This document shows, one piece after another, positions 17,456 through 25,673 of a stretch of DNA of 64,000 nucleotides (position 1 is the stretch's first letter; every line of letters starts with the position of its first letter). The position numbers and the translations under genes were made by a program. Source of the stretch: an uncultured Eubacteriales bacterium (GTDB lineage Bacteria; Bacillota; Clostridia; Oscillospirales; CAG-272); the NCBI GenBank assembly GCA_934503195.1, contig CAKSVM010000002.1, positions 18,519 to 82,518 on the forward strand, given 5' to 3'. The notes under the pieces were generated by a model. It saw only the letters and a program-made list of their open reading frames with translations. It searched no databases and was not told the origin of the DNA.

Positions 17456-18316
17456 TTATATCGTTTTCTGACGTGCCTCGGCCGGGGTGACGCCGACGCG
17501 CGACTCGAACGCGCGGTAGAAATCCGTCCGGTTCGTGTAGCCGACTCGCTCGATGATCTCGTCGATCGGAAGCTTTGTCGTCGTGAGGAGTCTTTCGGCC
17601 TCGTCGATCCGCTTCTGCTTGATGTAATCCTTGACCGTGACGCCCAGGCTCTCGCGGAAGATCCGCGCGAAGTGCGTCGGGTTGTAGAAGCAGCGTTCGG
17701 CGAGTCCGGCGACGGTCAGTCTCTCGGCGAAGTGATCGTCGATGTATTCGAGTATCTCGCGCGGGACGCGGCGTTCGGGCTCGCTGTCGCCGACGAGCGG
17801 GCGGATCATCAGCGTGAAGATCATCGAGAGCATCCCGCGGATCGCCGACTGCCAGCCGAGCTTCTTTTCCTTGAACTCAAGCGCGATCCGGTCGAGAAGC
17901 GACTCGGCGAAGAGCATTTCGCCGCCGGAAAGCTTTGTGCAGGGGATATTCGCCCCGGTGAACTCCCGCAGCTCGGAGAACTGCGAGAGCGCGAGAATGT
18001 CGAGAAAATTGTCGGTTCCGGCGAGCTCGTTCGAGATAAAGCGCGGCGAGAGGAGAATGTCGATCTGAATCACCGTCTCGTCGACCTCGATTGCGTGCTC
18101 GGAATTGTAGTTTATGAAGATAAGCGTCCCGCGTCCGACCGGGTAGCTGACTCCGTCGATTATATGCCGCGCCTTTCCCGAATAGGTGTAGGCGAGCTCG
18201 GCGAAATCATGGTGGTGCGGCGGCGCGCCGAAGACCGGCGACTTCTGGTGCTTGTTTACGAAAAGATCGACGCCGTTTTCAAAATAGTTCTTCGCGTAGT
18301 AGTTCTTGTGGATCAT
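17456..18316 (-). CDS. AraC-family transcriptional regulator
   Basis: A 286-aa regulator with an N-terminal AraC-type cupin (HHHDFAELAYTYSGKARH) and a C-terminal two-HTH domain (VAGLAERCFYNPTHFARIFRESLGVTVKDYIKQKR; IDEIIERVGYTNRTDFYRAFESRVGVTP). GGGAGG lies 7 bp before the ATG. It presumably once regulated the downstream solute-binding gene, now a pseudogene beginning at its stop codon. It is divergent from the esterase gene. Confidence 0.88.
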   Translation of the reverse strand: MIHKNYYAKNYFENGVDLFVNKHQKSPVFGAPPHHHDFAELAYTYSGKARHIIDGVSYPVGRGTLIFINYNSEHAIEVDETVIQIDILLSPRFISNELAGTDNFLDILALSQFSELREFTGANIPCTKLSGGEMLFAESLLDRIALEFKEKKLGWQSAIRGMLSMIFTLMIRPLVGDSEPERRVPREILEYIDDHFAERLTVAGLAERCFYNPTHFARIFRESLGVTVKDYIKQKRIDEAERLLTTTKLPIDEIIERVGYTNRTDFYRAFESRVGVTPAEARQKTI

Positions 18317-18338
18317 GTGACGTCCTCCCTATGCGATA

Positions 18339-18367
18339 ATTATATCATAAAATCCCGTCCGGCGCAA
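18339..18367 (-). promoter_or_regulatory. Promoter of the AraC gene
   Basis: Minus strand TTGCGC, 17 bp, TATAAT, 22 bp upstream of the start codon. Confidence 0.65.
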
Positions 18368-18386
18368 GGTGTTTCGGGAAAAAGAC

Positions 18387-18415
18387 TTGAATTTCCGGAG
18401 AATCTGTGGTATAAT
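18387..18415 (+). promoter_or_regulatory. Promoter of the esterase-serpin genes
   Basis: TTGAAT, 17 bp, TATAAT, 24 bp before the esterase start. Its -35 is only 20 bp from the divergent AraC promoter. Confidence 0.75.
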
Positions 18416-18439
18416 GGAGAAAAAACGGAGGTTTTGTAT

Positions 18440-19237
18440 ATGAGTATAATTTCTGGAATTCTGGCGTTTGTGATGTTCGGGACGATGCTTGTCTCGTGTT
18501 CCGGCGGGGCTTCGGCTCCGGGCGGGACTGAGACCGAAACCGGAGCGGAGGCTGAGGCTGAGACTGAGACTGAGAAGGCGGTGTATTCGATGAGCGCGGA
18601 GTCGATGACAATCGAAGGCACGGAGTGGTTGTATCTCTTCTACGCGCCCGAAACCGAGCCTTCCGAAAAGCTTCCGATGATCGTCTATCTTCACGGCGGG
18701 AGCGGGAAGGGAAAGGATCTTTCGCTTCTGACGTCGGCCGACGGCTTCCCGGCGTATCTGAACGACGGAAAAATCGCGCCGGAGTGCTATGTCGTGATTC
18801 CTCAGCTTGACGGCTGCAAGGGCTGGAACGAGGCCGGGGACAAGGTTATGAAGCTCATCTCGACGCTGGAGGGCGAATATATGATCGACCCCGACCGTGT
18901 TTCGCTGACCGGACACAGCATGGGCGGAACCGGAGTCTGGTCGCTCGCGCTGACATATCCGGGGAGCTTTTCGGCGATCGCGCCGCTTTCGGGAAGCGTT
19001 TTGACAAACGAGCTGAACTTAAAGAAGCTTTCGGGGCTTCCGGTTTACGCTGTCGTCGGCGGCTCAGACACGATCGTTCTGCCGGAGAGTTCGGAGAAGT
19101 TCATCTCCGCGCTCGGGAAGACGAACCCCGACGCGAGAATCGAGGTCATCGAAGGAGCCGATCACTTCGACGTTCCGGCGGCCTATCTTGACGAAGAGCT
19201 GGGGATTGTCGACTGGCTTTTGTCGGAATCAGAATAA
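18440..19237 (+). CDS. Alpha/beta-hydrolase (esterase/peptidase-like) lipoprotein
   Basis: A 265-aa lipoprotein with lipobox LVSC (C20) and a Glu/Thr-rich linker. The hydrolase domain shows YLHGGSGKG as oxyanion region, GHSMGGTGVW as nucleophile elbow and a C-terminal GADHFD histidine. The family covers feruloyl/acetyl esterases and prolyl-oligopeptidase-like enzymes, and the substrate is unknown. The start at ATG 18440 has GGAGG 8 bp upstream; a longer open frame reading back to 17672 only shadows the AraC gene. The serpin follows after 65 bp. Confidence 0.82.
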   Translation: MSIISGILAFVMFGTMLVSCSGGASAPGGTETETGAEAEAETETEKAVYSMSAESMTIEGTEWLYLFYAPETEPSEKLPMIVYLHGGSGKGKDLSLLTSADGFPAYLNDGKIAPECYVVIPQLDGCKGWNEAGDKVMKLISTLEGEYMIDPDRVSLTGHSMGGTGVWSLALTYPGSFSAIAPLSGSVLTNELNLKKLSGLPVYAVVGGSDTIVLPESSEKFISALGKTNPDARIEVIEGADHFDVPAAYLDEELGIVDWLLSESE

Positions 19238-19302
19238 ATTTCCGAAAGCCGCAAATATCCGCGCGGGTTTTGCGTCTTATATGACAAAAGGAGGATCGCA
19301 CA

Positions 19303-20520
19303 ATGAAAAAAACCACAAAACTTCTCACGGCGGCTCTGCTTGCCGCCACGCTCACTTCCTGCGGCGCGAAGGCCGAGCTTCTCACTCCCGGCGCGGCTTC
19401 CCCGGTCTATTCAAAGGTCGACGAAAACGCGCTCTCCGACTTCTCGCTGAAACTCTTCCAGACGGCGTATGAGGAGGGGAAAAATACGATGATCTCGCCG
19501 CTTTCGGTCGCGTACGCGCTCGGAATGACCTCGCTCGGCGCGTCGGGTGAGACTCTCTCGCAGATGGAGGAGCTTTTCGGACTCGACCGGAAGACGCTCG
19601 CCGAAAGCCTTTCCTCGGTCGCCGCGACGCTTTCGGCCGCAAACGACAACAAGAATAAAACCATCCTCGCCGACTCGGTCTGGATCCGGAATTATGACTT
19701 CACGCCGGATGAGGATTTCCTCGACGCCGTCAAAAATTCCTACGCGGCCGATATCTTCACGGCTCCGTTCGACTCGTCGACCCGCGACGAGATAAACTCG
19801 TGGATCAGAAAGAACACCGAAGGTACGATTAAAAAGGTTCTCGACGAGATACCCGAGGACGCCGTGATGTACCTTGTGAACACGCTCTTCTTCGAGGCGG
19901 AGTGGGAGAATGTCTATAAGTCGACCGACGTGTACGACGGGAAATTCACCTCGTTTGACGGCGAGATTTCGGACGTGAAGATGATGTCGTCCGAGGAGAA
20001 TACCTACCTTAAGGGCGAGGGCTTCACGGGCTTTGTGAAGTATTATAAGGGGCGGAAATTCGGCTTCGCGGCGATTCTGCCCGACGAGGGGAAGACTCCG
20101 GGCGAGGTTATTTCGTCGCTTGACGGCGCGGCTCTGACAAAGCTTCTCTCCGAGTGCGACCGGGGCGGACTTGTGTCTGCCGCGACGCCGAAATTCGAGT
20201 CGGAGTATGAAGCCGAGATGTCGGATATCCTCATAAAGCTCGGGATGACCGACGCGTTTGACTCCGATCTTGCCGACTTCTCCGGGATCGGAAAATCGCC
20301 GCGCGGGAATATATTTATAAACCGCGTGCTTCACAAGACCTTCATCGAGGTCGCCGAGAAGGGTACGAAGGCCGGAGCCGCGACGGTTGTCGAAATGTTT
20401 GACGAATGCGCGCTGGAAGAAGTGCGCGAGGTGATCCTCGACCGTCCGTTCGCGTATGTGATCTTCGAGACGACCGATTATGTGCCGTTATTTATCGGAA
20501 CATACGAAAATTTGAAATAA
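19303..20520 (+). CDS. Serpin lipoprotein (serine/cysteine protease inhibitor)
   Basis: A 405-aa serpin with lipobox LTSC (C20), so displayed on the cell surface. Core motifs are NTMISPLSVAYALGM near the N-terminus, the VNTLFFEAEWE strand and DRPFAYVIFETTDYVPLFIGTYENL at the end. The hinge EKGTKAGAATVVEM (from ~352) matches the inhibitory consensus with small residues, so it is probably inhibitory. By hinge counting the cleavage site falls in MFDECALEE, near a Glu-Cys pair. GGAGG lies before the ATG. Confidence 0.92.
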   Translation: MKKTTKLLTAALLAATLTSCGAKAELLTPGAASPVYSKVDENALSDFSLKLFQTAYEEGKNTMISPLSVAYALGMTSLGASGETLSQMEELFGLDRKTLAESLSSVAATLSAANDNKNKTILADSVWIRNYDFTPDEDFLDAVKNSYAADIFTAPFDSSTRDEINSWIRKNTEGTIKKVLDEIPEDAVMYLVNTLFFEAEWENVYKSTDVYDGKFTSFDGEISDVKMMSSEENTYLKGEGFTGFVKYYKGRKFGFAAILPDEGKTPGEVISSLDGAALTKLLSECDRGGLVSAATPKFESEYEAEMSDILIKLGMTDAFDSDLADFSGIGKSPRGNIFINRVLHKTFIEVAEKGTKAGAATVVEMFDECALEEVREVILDRPFAYVIFETTDYVPLFIGTYENLK

Positions 20521-20524
20521 GCTA

Positions 20525-20553
20525 TTGACAAATTCTTCCGGATGAGGTATAAT
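20525..20553 (+). promoter_or_regulatory. Consensus promoter upstream of leader peptide and GNAT gene
   Basis: TTGACA, 17 bp, TATAAT: a perfect vegetative promoter beginning 5 bp after the serpin stop. It leaves a ~35-base leader before the short ORF at 20597. Confidence 0.85.
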
Positions 20554-20596
20554 AAGTGTACTTTTATTTATTTTATTATACTTCTGGAGGAGTTAT

Positions 20597-20632
20597 ATGA
20601 AAACCGTAAAGCTCACGGAGGCGGCGTCATGA
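20597..20632 (+). CDS. Putative 11-aa leader peptide MKTVKLTEAAS
   Basis: An ATG with its own GGAGGAG site opens an 11-codon ORF. Its TGA overlaps the ATG of the acetyltransferase (ATGA), and the GNAT ribosome site lies inside the ORF. Such an arrangement suggests translational coupling; no Cys/Trp/Arg-rich run that would indicate attenuation is present. Could be chance. Confidence 0.5.
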   Translation: MKTVKLTEAAS

Positions 20633-21090
20633 CTATAAGAAGATATGAACGCGAGGATCTTCCCGCGATGCGGAAGGTCTTCCTTGACGCGCTCTATAAG
20701 AAATGTTCGCGCGATTATACGAAGGAGCAGCTTGACGCGTGGGCGTCGGGATTCCCGGACGACGATTCGCTTGACGAACGCTTCACCTCGTCGCTGACGC
20801 TTATCGCCGAAAAGGGCGACAGGCTTGTCGGCTTCGCGAATCTCGAATACGATTATGTCGATATGCTCTACGTCGTTCCGGACTATAACGGAAACGGCGT
20901 CGGAAGCGAGCTTCTGCGCGGTCTTGAGGCCGCCGCCAGACGAAAGGGAATCATCAAGCTCTCAACCTGCGCCTCGGCCACGGCAAAGACCTTCTTCACC
21001 GAGCGCGGCTGGTCGGTCGCGCGGCCGAATATCGCGCTGAGGCAAGGGATAGTCCTGCAAAACTATGTTCTTGAAAAGCTGATGATCTGA
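20629..21090 (+). CDS. GNAT-family N-acetyltransferase
   Basis: A 153-aa acetyltransferase. The acetyl-CoA binding motif A reads LYVVPDYNGNGVGSELL (about residues 83-99), preceded by the GFANLEYDYVDMLYV strand pair. The substrate is unknown. ATG 20629 with GGAGG 8 bp upstream is the natural start; a longer frame to 20542 crosses the promoter. A hairpin element copy follows its stop. Confidence 0.85.
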   Translation: MTIRRYEREDLPAMRKVFLDALYKKCSRDYTKEQLDAWASGFPDDDSLDERFTSSLTLIAEKGDRLVGFANLEYDYVDMLYVVPDYNGNGVGSELLRGLEAAARRKGIIKLSTCASATAKTFFTERGWSVARPNIALRQGIVLQNYVLEKLMI

Positions 21091-21096
21091 CATTAT

Positions 21097-21174
21097 TAAG
21101 GTTGTATTCACGACGAAAAAGCCCATAAATCCAAGCCTTTTTCGCGTGAAAACTCCATTTATTCAGCTTATCCT
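21097..21174 (+). repeat. Dispersed hairpin element, copy 2
   Basis: Nearly identical to 1541-1619. The stem is kept although bases differ: a bulged A and a C-G/G-C pair replace mismatched bases of copy 1. It lies between the GNAT and SIMPL genes and ends 16 bp before the SIMPL start. Confidence 0.8.
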
Positions 21175-21190
21175 AAAGAAAGGAAACGAA

Positions 21191-21832
21191 ATGAAAACCA
21201 TCACTGTCAGAGGCACCGGGACTGCCTCAAAACACCCCGATAAGATTACGCTGACCCTTTCGGTCGAGGGGAAGAGCGGCGATTATGAGACCGCGCTCTC
21301 CGAATCGTCAGGGCGTGTCGAAAAGCTGACCGCCGCCCTCGCCGCTTCGGGCGCGGGAAAGCCGAGGACGACCGACTATGACGTCCGCACCGAATATAAG
21401 AGCGTCCGTGACGAGGAAGGGAATTATACGCGGGTGTTTGACGGCTACGTGTCGGCTTATTCGCTGACGGTTTCGTTCGGACTCGATATGGAGCTGCTGG
21501 CCGCGGCGATAAGCGCGGTGTCGGCTTCGGGAACCGAACCGGGTATCGGAGTCAGCTTCGGGCTTTATGACCCTTCGTCGCTTGACGCCGAGCTTCTCAG
21601 GGCGGCCGCCGTGAACGCCAAGGAAAAAGCCGGGGTTCTCTGCGGGGCGATGGGAAAAAAGCTCGGAGAGCTGATCTCGATCGACTATGATTTCAGGAAT
21701 CAGAATCCGGTTTCCCGGACGAATATCGAGTGCGCGGCTCTTGGCGCGGCTCCGAAGCGCGCGATGGCGTGCGTTGAACCCGACGATATAGAGGCGTCCG
21801 ACTCGGCGTCGTTCGTCTGGGAAATAGTGTAA
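21191..21832 (+). CDS. SIMPL-domain (DUF541) protein
   Basis: A 213-aa protein with the SIMPL pattern: an N-terminal ITVRGTGTASKHPDKITLTLSVEG, a central strand pair DYDVRTEYKSVRDEEGNY and a C-terminal domain. Function in bacteria is uncertain (oxidative-stress links in some members). No signal peptide is evident, unlike many relatives. I chose ATG 21191, with AAAGGAAA upstream; an ATG at 21146 falls inside the repeat element. Confidence 0.8.
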   Translation: MKTITVRGTGTASKHPDKITLTLSVEGKSGDYETALSESSGRVEKLTAALAASGAGKPRTTDYDVRTEYKSVRDEEGNYTRVFDGYVSAYSLTVSFGLDMELLAAAISAVSASGTEPGIGVSFGLYDPSSLDAELLRAAAVNAKEKAGVLCGAMGKKLGELISIDYDFRNQNPVSRTNIECAALGAAPKRAMACVEPDDIEASDSASFVWEIV

Positions 21833-21872
21833 ATTCCTGTTACACTATAGTAAACGGCATTTACTTTGTGAA

Positions 21873-21899
21873 AAATCCCCGAATTAACATCGGGGATTT
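21873..21899 (+). terminator. Terminator after the SIMPL gene
   Basis: Stem AATCCCCGA / TCGGGGATT with a 7-base loop followed by TCTTGCGTT; moderately T-rich. The following stretch to 22015 shows no gene. Confidence 0.7.
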
Positions 21900-22015
21900 C
21901 TTGCGTTATGACGGGATAATATATGAAGCGAATTTTCCAGGTCTCGTCAAACCGCACAAGAATAATGAAAAGTGTATTATCGGTGTAAAATGATTGTTAA
22001 ATCAAAATTACGCCC

Positions 22016-22044
22016 TTGACTTGAAGAGGAAAAAGTGGTATAAT
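22016..22044 (+). promoter_or_regulatory. Promoter of the solute-binding gene at 22117
   Basis: TTGACT, 17 bp, TATAAT, leaving a ~65-base leader before the start codon. Confidence 0.8.
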
Positions 22045-22116
22045 ATTACCGTAAATCAAGGGACGGCACGGGCTGACAAACCGGGGTCTCCCGAAAAGAA
22101 AAGGAAAGAAAAGTAA

Positions 22117-23589
22117 ATGAAAAAGGCATTATCTCTCACCCTCGCGCTCGCTCTTCTCATGACGACGGCCGCGTCCTGCGGACAGTCGGGGAACGGCGGA
22201 AATGAAACGACCACCTCGGGCGGATCGACGACCACAAACGGCACGACCGAACCCGAGACCACAAAGTCGCTTGTCGATCAGCTCGGCGACATCGACGAGA
22301 AGTACAAGGGACGCACCTTCACCTTCCTCGACGCGAACGGTTCGCCGTCGATTCACGTCAATATCCCCGGCGACTCGGAGACCGGCGAGGTCATAAACGA
22401 CGCGCTTTACGAGCGTGACACTTATATGGAGGATCGCTACGGAATCAAGATCGACTACGTTTCGGTTCCCAAGGCATCCGACGGATGCAATCAGCTCAAG
22501 AACTCGGTGCTGGCGGGCGACAACGACTATGACTTCGTCATGTCCTGCCTGATGGGCGGCGCGCTCGGAACGATCGCGACCGAGGGAGTTCTCGCGAACC
22601 TCATCGATGTTCCGCACCTCTCGCTGACCGATACGTGGTGGAGCCACTATATGTACGAAAATCTCCAGATTGACGGCAAGATGTACTATACGACCGGAGA
22701 TATCACGCCGTCGCTCTATCAGATGCCGGCCTGCGTCTACGTCAACCGCGACCTCGTTGAAAAGTACGGAATCGACGTCGACTTCTACAAGGAAGTTACC
22801 GACGGCACATGGACGATGGACGTCCTCGGCGAGGCTACGAAGGGTCTTGATCAGGATCTCAACAACGACGGCGTTATGAGCGACGATGACGATTTCTTCG
22901 GCTTCGCGCCGCAGATGAACACGCTTATGACCGAGTCTCTGCTTGTCGGCGCGGGCGTTCCGTTCTGCACGGTCGACAACACCAAAGACACGGTGACGAT
23001 CGGATTTGACGATGAGTACACCGCGAACGTAATGGAAAAGATCGCCTCGATCCTCCCGAAGGATATCACCTTCACGCCCTACGCGGTCAACACCGGAAAG
23101 GTCTTCAGCGAGGACCGCGCGGTTGTCACGATGCACTTCGTCGAGAAGGCGATCAACACCTTCAGAAGCATGAAGAGCGATTATTATATTCTTCCGGTGC
23201 CGAAGTACTCGGCCGATCAGGACGGCTACCGTTCGTTCGTGAACGCGTGGATCCACGCCTTTGTGGCAATCCCGTCGAACGCGGATCTTGATTTCGCGGG
23301 CTTTGTGACCGAGGCTATGGCGAGATATTCCTACGAAAACATCCGTCCGAAGGCGTATGACATCACCTATAAGGCAAAGGCGGCGCGCGACGAGGAGTCG
23401 GCCGAGATGCTCGACATCATCTTCGACAACGTTTACCTTGACTTTGAGGCGGTATACGATTTCGGCAACATGATGAACTCGCTCCACTCGGTAGCTGTCG
23501 GAGACGCCGGACTGGCGTCGACCGTAGCGTCGAAGAAGGACTCTGCAAACACCGCGGCGGCAACGTTCGTCAAGTCGTGGCTAGGCTAA
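22117..23589 (+). CDS. Extracellular solute-binding lipoprotein
   Basis: A 490-aa lipoprotein with lipobox AASC (C21), a Gly/Thr-rich linker and a type 2 binding-protein fold. Segments such as VINDALYERDTYMEDRYGIKI and WSHYMYENLQIDGKMYYTTGDITPSLYQM align with the paralogue at 14987. It probably binds a sugar for an ABC importer encoded elsewhere. AAAGGAAAG precedes the ATG. REP-like repeats begin 2 bp after its stop. Confidence 0.82.
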   Translation: MKKALSLTLALALLMTTAASCGQSGNGGNETTTSGGSTTTNGTTEPETTKSLVDQLGDIDEKYKGRTFTFLDANGSPSIHVNIPGDSETGEVINDALYERDTYMEDRYGIKIDYVSVPKASDGCNQLKNSVLAGDNDYDFVMSCLMGGALGTIATEGVLANLIDVPHLSLTDTWWSHYMYENLQIDGKMYYTTGDITPSLYQMPACVYVNRDLVEKYGIDVDFYKEVTDGTWTMDVLGEATKGLDQDLNNDGVMSDDDDFFGFAPQMNTLMTESLLVGAGVPFCTVDNTKDTVTIGFDDEYTANVMEKIASILPKDITFTPYAVNTGKVFSEDRAVVTMHFVEKAINTFRSMKSDYYILPVPKYSADQDGYRSFVNAWIHAFVAIPSNADLDFAGFVTEAMARYSYENIRPKAYDITYKAKAARDEESAEMLDIIFDNVYLDFEAVYDFGNMMNSLHSVAVGDAGLASTVASKKDSANTAAATFVKSWLG

Positions 23590-23590
23590 G

Positions 23591-23721
23591 CGGGGAGCCC
23601 CCGCTGGCGGACGTCAGGGTTAGTCTGTGCGGAATCGGTTATCGCGGTTCTGTCAGGAGGGATTCAGGAGTCACCGCTACGCGGTTACTCCTTCACCCGT
23701 TCGGGCTTATCGCCCTCACCT
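23591..23721 (+). repeat. REP-like element B1
   Basis: Unit of the same family as 6441-6710, starting CGGGGAGCCCCCG. The central hairpin has changed sequence but is kept (GGAGTCACCGC / GCGGTTACTCC, one mismatch). Confidence 0.85.
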
Positions 23722-23725
23722 AAAG

Positions 23726-23857
23726 GCGGGGAGCCCCCGCTGGCAGACGTCAGGGTTAGTCTGTACGGAATCGGTTATCGCGGTTCTGTCAGGAGGGGGT
23801 CGGAGTTACCGCTGCGCGGTCACTCCTTCACCCCGCTCAGGCTACGCCTTCGCCTGC
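23726..23857 (+). repeat. REP-like element B2
   Basis: Second tandem copy next to B1, with hairpin GGAGTTACCGC / GCGGTCACTCC. Same orientation as the other three units. Confidence 0.85.
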
Positions 23858-23923
23858 CGTGATACTGCCGGGCGTTAGTTTTCGGCATGACGTCGCGAAA
23901 GAAACAGAGACAAATATTTTTGG

Positions 23924-23952
23924 AAAATCCCGGGGGCGGCTCCGGGATTTTT
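23924..23952 (+). terminator. Terminator downstream of the REP-like pair
   Basis: Stem AAAATCCCGG / CCGGGATTTT with an 8-base loop and a T-run; probably ends the solute-binding transcript after the repeats. Confidence 0.8.
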
Positions 23953-23999
23953 CACGCACTTTTTTGTCTTGATAAGTCAAAATTCGTCGTAATTCCGGA

Positions 24000-24028
24000 T
24001 TGACAAGGGGCGCGTTTGGTAGTATAAT
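24000..24028 (+). promoter_or_regulatory. Consensus promoter of the MATE gene
   Basis: TTGACA, 17 bp, TATAAT. Transcription would begin near 24035. Confidence 0.85.
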
Positions 24029-24126
24029 ATTCTCCGTAATTTTCATTCCGTGGGGGCGATATTATCTTTACCGCGAAAAAAAGAAAATCCTCAGTCGACC
24101 TTGTCTCGGGCGGCGAGGGAAAGGTT

Positions 24127-25530
24127 TTGTTAAAATTCTCCGCGCCGATTATATTCTCGTATCTCCTTCAGCAGATCTATACGATCAGCGACGCCGCGAT
24201 CTGCGGGCAGACCCTCAGCGCGGATGAGGTCGCCGGGGTCAATGACGTATTTCCGCTGATGTTCATCTTCCTTCAGTTCGCGTTCGGCTGTACGGCCGGG
24301 TTCTCGGTAATAACGTCGCTGAAGCTCGGCGAGGGCGACCGGGAAGGCGTCCGCAAATCCTTCGCCGCTCAGCTTGTCTTAGGCGGCGTTGTGACGCTGA
24401 TTCTGACCGCTCTCGCGATCCTGACTCTCGATCCTCTGCTCCGCTTCATCGGGCTTTCCGAGGCGAATTTCGGCGTCTGGAGGGCGGCGTACGACTACTC
24501 GCTCGTGATCTTCATCGGAATCTTCGCTCAGCTTTACTATAATCTCATCTGCTCGGTGCTGCGGAGTCTGGGCGACTCGGTGACGCCGCTTGTCTTCCTC
24601 TTCATCTCGACCGCGCTGAATATCGGACTCGATCTTCTCTTCATTATGACCTTCGGGTGGGGAGTGATCGGCGCGGCGTCGGCGACCGTGCTGGCGCAGG
24701 CTCTGAGCGCGGCGGCCTGCCTTGTATATACCTTCGCGAAATATCCCGAGCTGAGGCTTTCGCGCGGGGATTTCGGCTTCGATCTTCCGCTTCATCTGCG
24801 GCATTTGCGGCAGGGGATACCGCTCGGCTTGCAGTTTTCGGTGCTGGCGGTCGGAATCATCGTGATGCAGTCCGCGCTTGTGAGCTTCGACCTCGGGGCG
24901 GACGGAATCATGGCGGCGGGGAATCCGGCTCAGAACGGCTTCGGCGCGGCGAACAAGCTGAACAACTTTCTGATGTGTCCGATGAGCGCGCTCGGGGCGG
25001 CGATTGTCAGCTTCAACGCGCAGAATCTCGGCGCGGGGCGTCAGGATCGGATCCGGCGCGGGACGATAAAGAGTCTTCTCATCGGACTCTGTATGTACGT
25101 TGTCCTCGGCGGAATCGGGCTTCTGCTGACCACTGGCGGCGCGTATCAGTATATCTTCATGAGCGCGGACAAGATCAGCGTCGAGTCGATAAGGTTCGGG
25201 AACATTTATCTTTACGTGGATCTTGCGATGTACTTCATGCTGGCGGCACTTTTCGTGCTGAGGTCAGGCGTGCAGGGAGTCGGGCATTCGGAGTTCACGC
25301 TTCTCGCGGGATGCGCGGAGCTTACGGCGCGGATTCTGATATGCAGTCTGCTTCCGGCGGCGGTGAACGGCGGCGCGATCGATTCCTCGGCGTCGACTCT
25401 GGCGTATGCCGCGCTCTGCTTCGGCGATCCCGGCGCGTGGACTCTGGCGGTTCTGTCGCTTCTCTGGCCGACCGGGAAGTATCTGCTTTGCGGGAAAAGG
25501 GCGGAGAAGGCCGGAACGGGGGAAAAGTGA
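24127..25530 (+). CDS. MATE-family multidrug/sodium antiporter
   Basis: A ~467-aa membrane protein with about 12 helices. The family pattern LLKFSAPIIFSYLLQQIYTISDAAICG opens TM1. MATE proteins export drugs or metabolites using Na+ or H+ gradients. The start is uncertain: TTG 24127 has GAGGGA 6 bp upstream. However, the same frame reads back to 24040 as KKRKSSVDLVSGGEGKV, which resembles normal MATE N-termini yet has no ATG/GTG/TTG. The real start may be a rare codon, or a frameshift may be present. Confidence 0.88.
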   Translation: MLKFSAPIIFSYLLQQIYTISDAAICGQTLSADEVAGVNDVFPLMFIFLQFAFGCTAGFSVITSLKLGEGDREGVRKSFAAQLVLGGVVTLILTALAILTLDPLLRFIGLSEANFGVWRAAYDYSLVIFIGIFAQLYYNLICSVLRSLGDSVTPLVFLFISTALNIGLDLLFIMTFGWGVIGAASATVLAQALSAAACLVYTFAKYPELRLSRGDFGFDLPLHLRHLRQGIPLGLQFSVLAVGIIVMQSALVSFDLGADGIMAAGNPAQNGFGAANKLNNFLMCPMSALGAAIVSFNAQNLGAGRQDRIRRGTIKSLLIGLCMYVVLGGIGLLLTTGGAYQYIFMSADKISVESIRFGNIYLYVDLAMYFMLAALFVLRSGVQGVGHSEFTLLAGCAELTARILICSLLPAAVNGGAIDSSASTLAYAALCFGDPGAWTLAVLSLLWPTGKYLLCGKRAEKAGTGEK

Positions 25531-25537
25531 ACAAACG

Positions 25538-25565
25538 GAAAGGCTCGGCTCTGCCGGGCTTTTTT
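25538..25565 (+). terminator. Terminator after the MATE gene
   Basis: GGCTCGGC / GCCGGGCT stem followed by TTTTTT. Confidence 0.85.
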
Positions 25566-25577
25566 GTATGGGACACG

Positions 25578-25611
25578 AAAAAACAGGACCTTTCGGTTTG
25601 AAAAGTCCTGT
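25578..25611 (-). terminator. Original terminator of the tRNA-Pro gene (now at attL)
   Basis: Read on the minus strand: ACAGGAC ... GTCCTGT stem and a T-run. It lies where the transcript of the tRNA whose 3' end is attL would have ended before prophage insertion. Confidence 0.75.
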
Positions 25612-25614
25612 AAA

Positions 25615-25637
25615 ATGGTCGGAGTGAGGTGATTCGA
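25615..25637. other. attL core
   Basis: 23-bp direct repeat beginning ATGGTCGGAGTG, identical to 63922-63944. It is the displaced 3' end of the tRNA-Pro gene (CCA, acceptor strand and part of the T arm). Confidence 0.92.
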
Positions 25638-25673
25638 TGAAATGCCGATAATTCCTGACAAATTCGGGATTTC

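Noticed and set aside
17672..18439. N-terminal extension of the esterase frame
   Set aside because: The extension runs antisense through the AraC gene; the lipoprotein signal at 18440 with its own promoter and ribosome site marks the true start.
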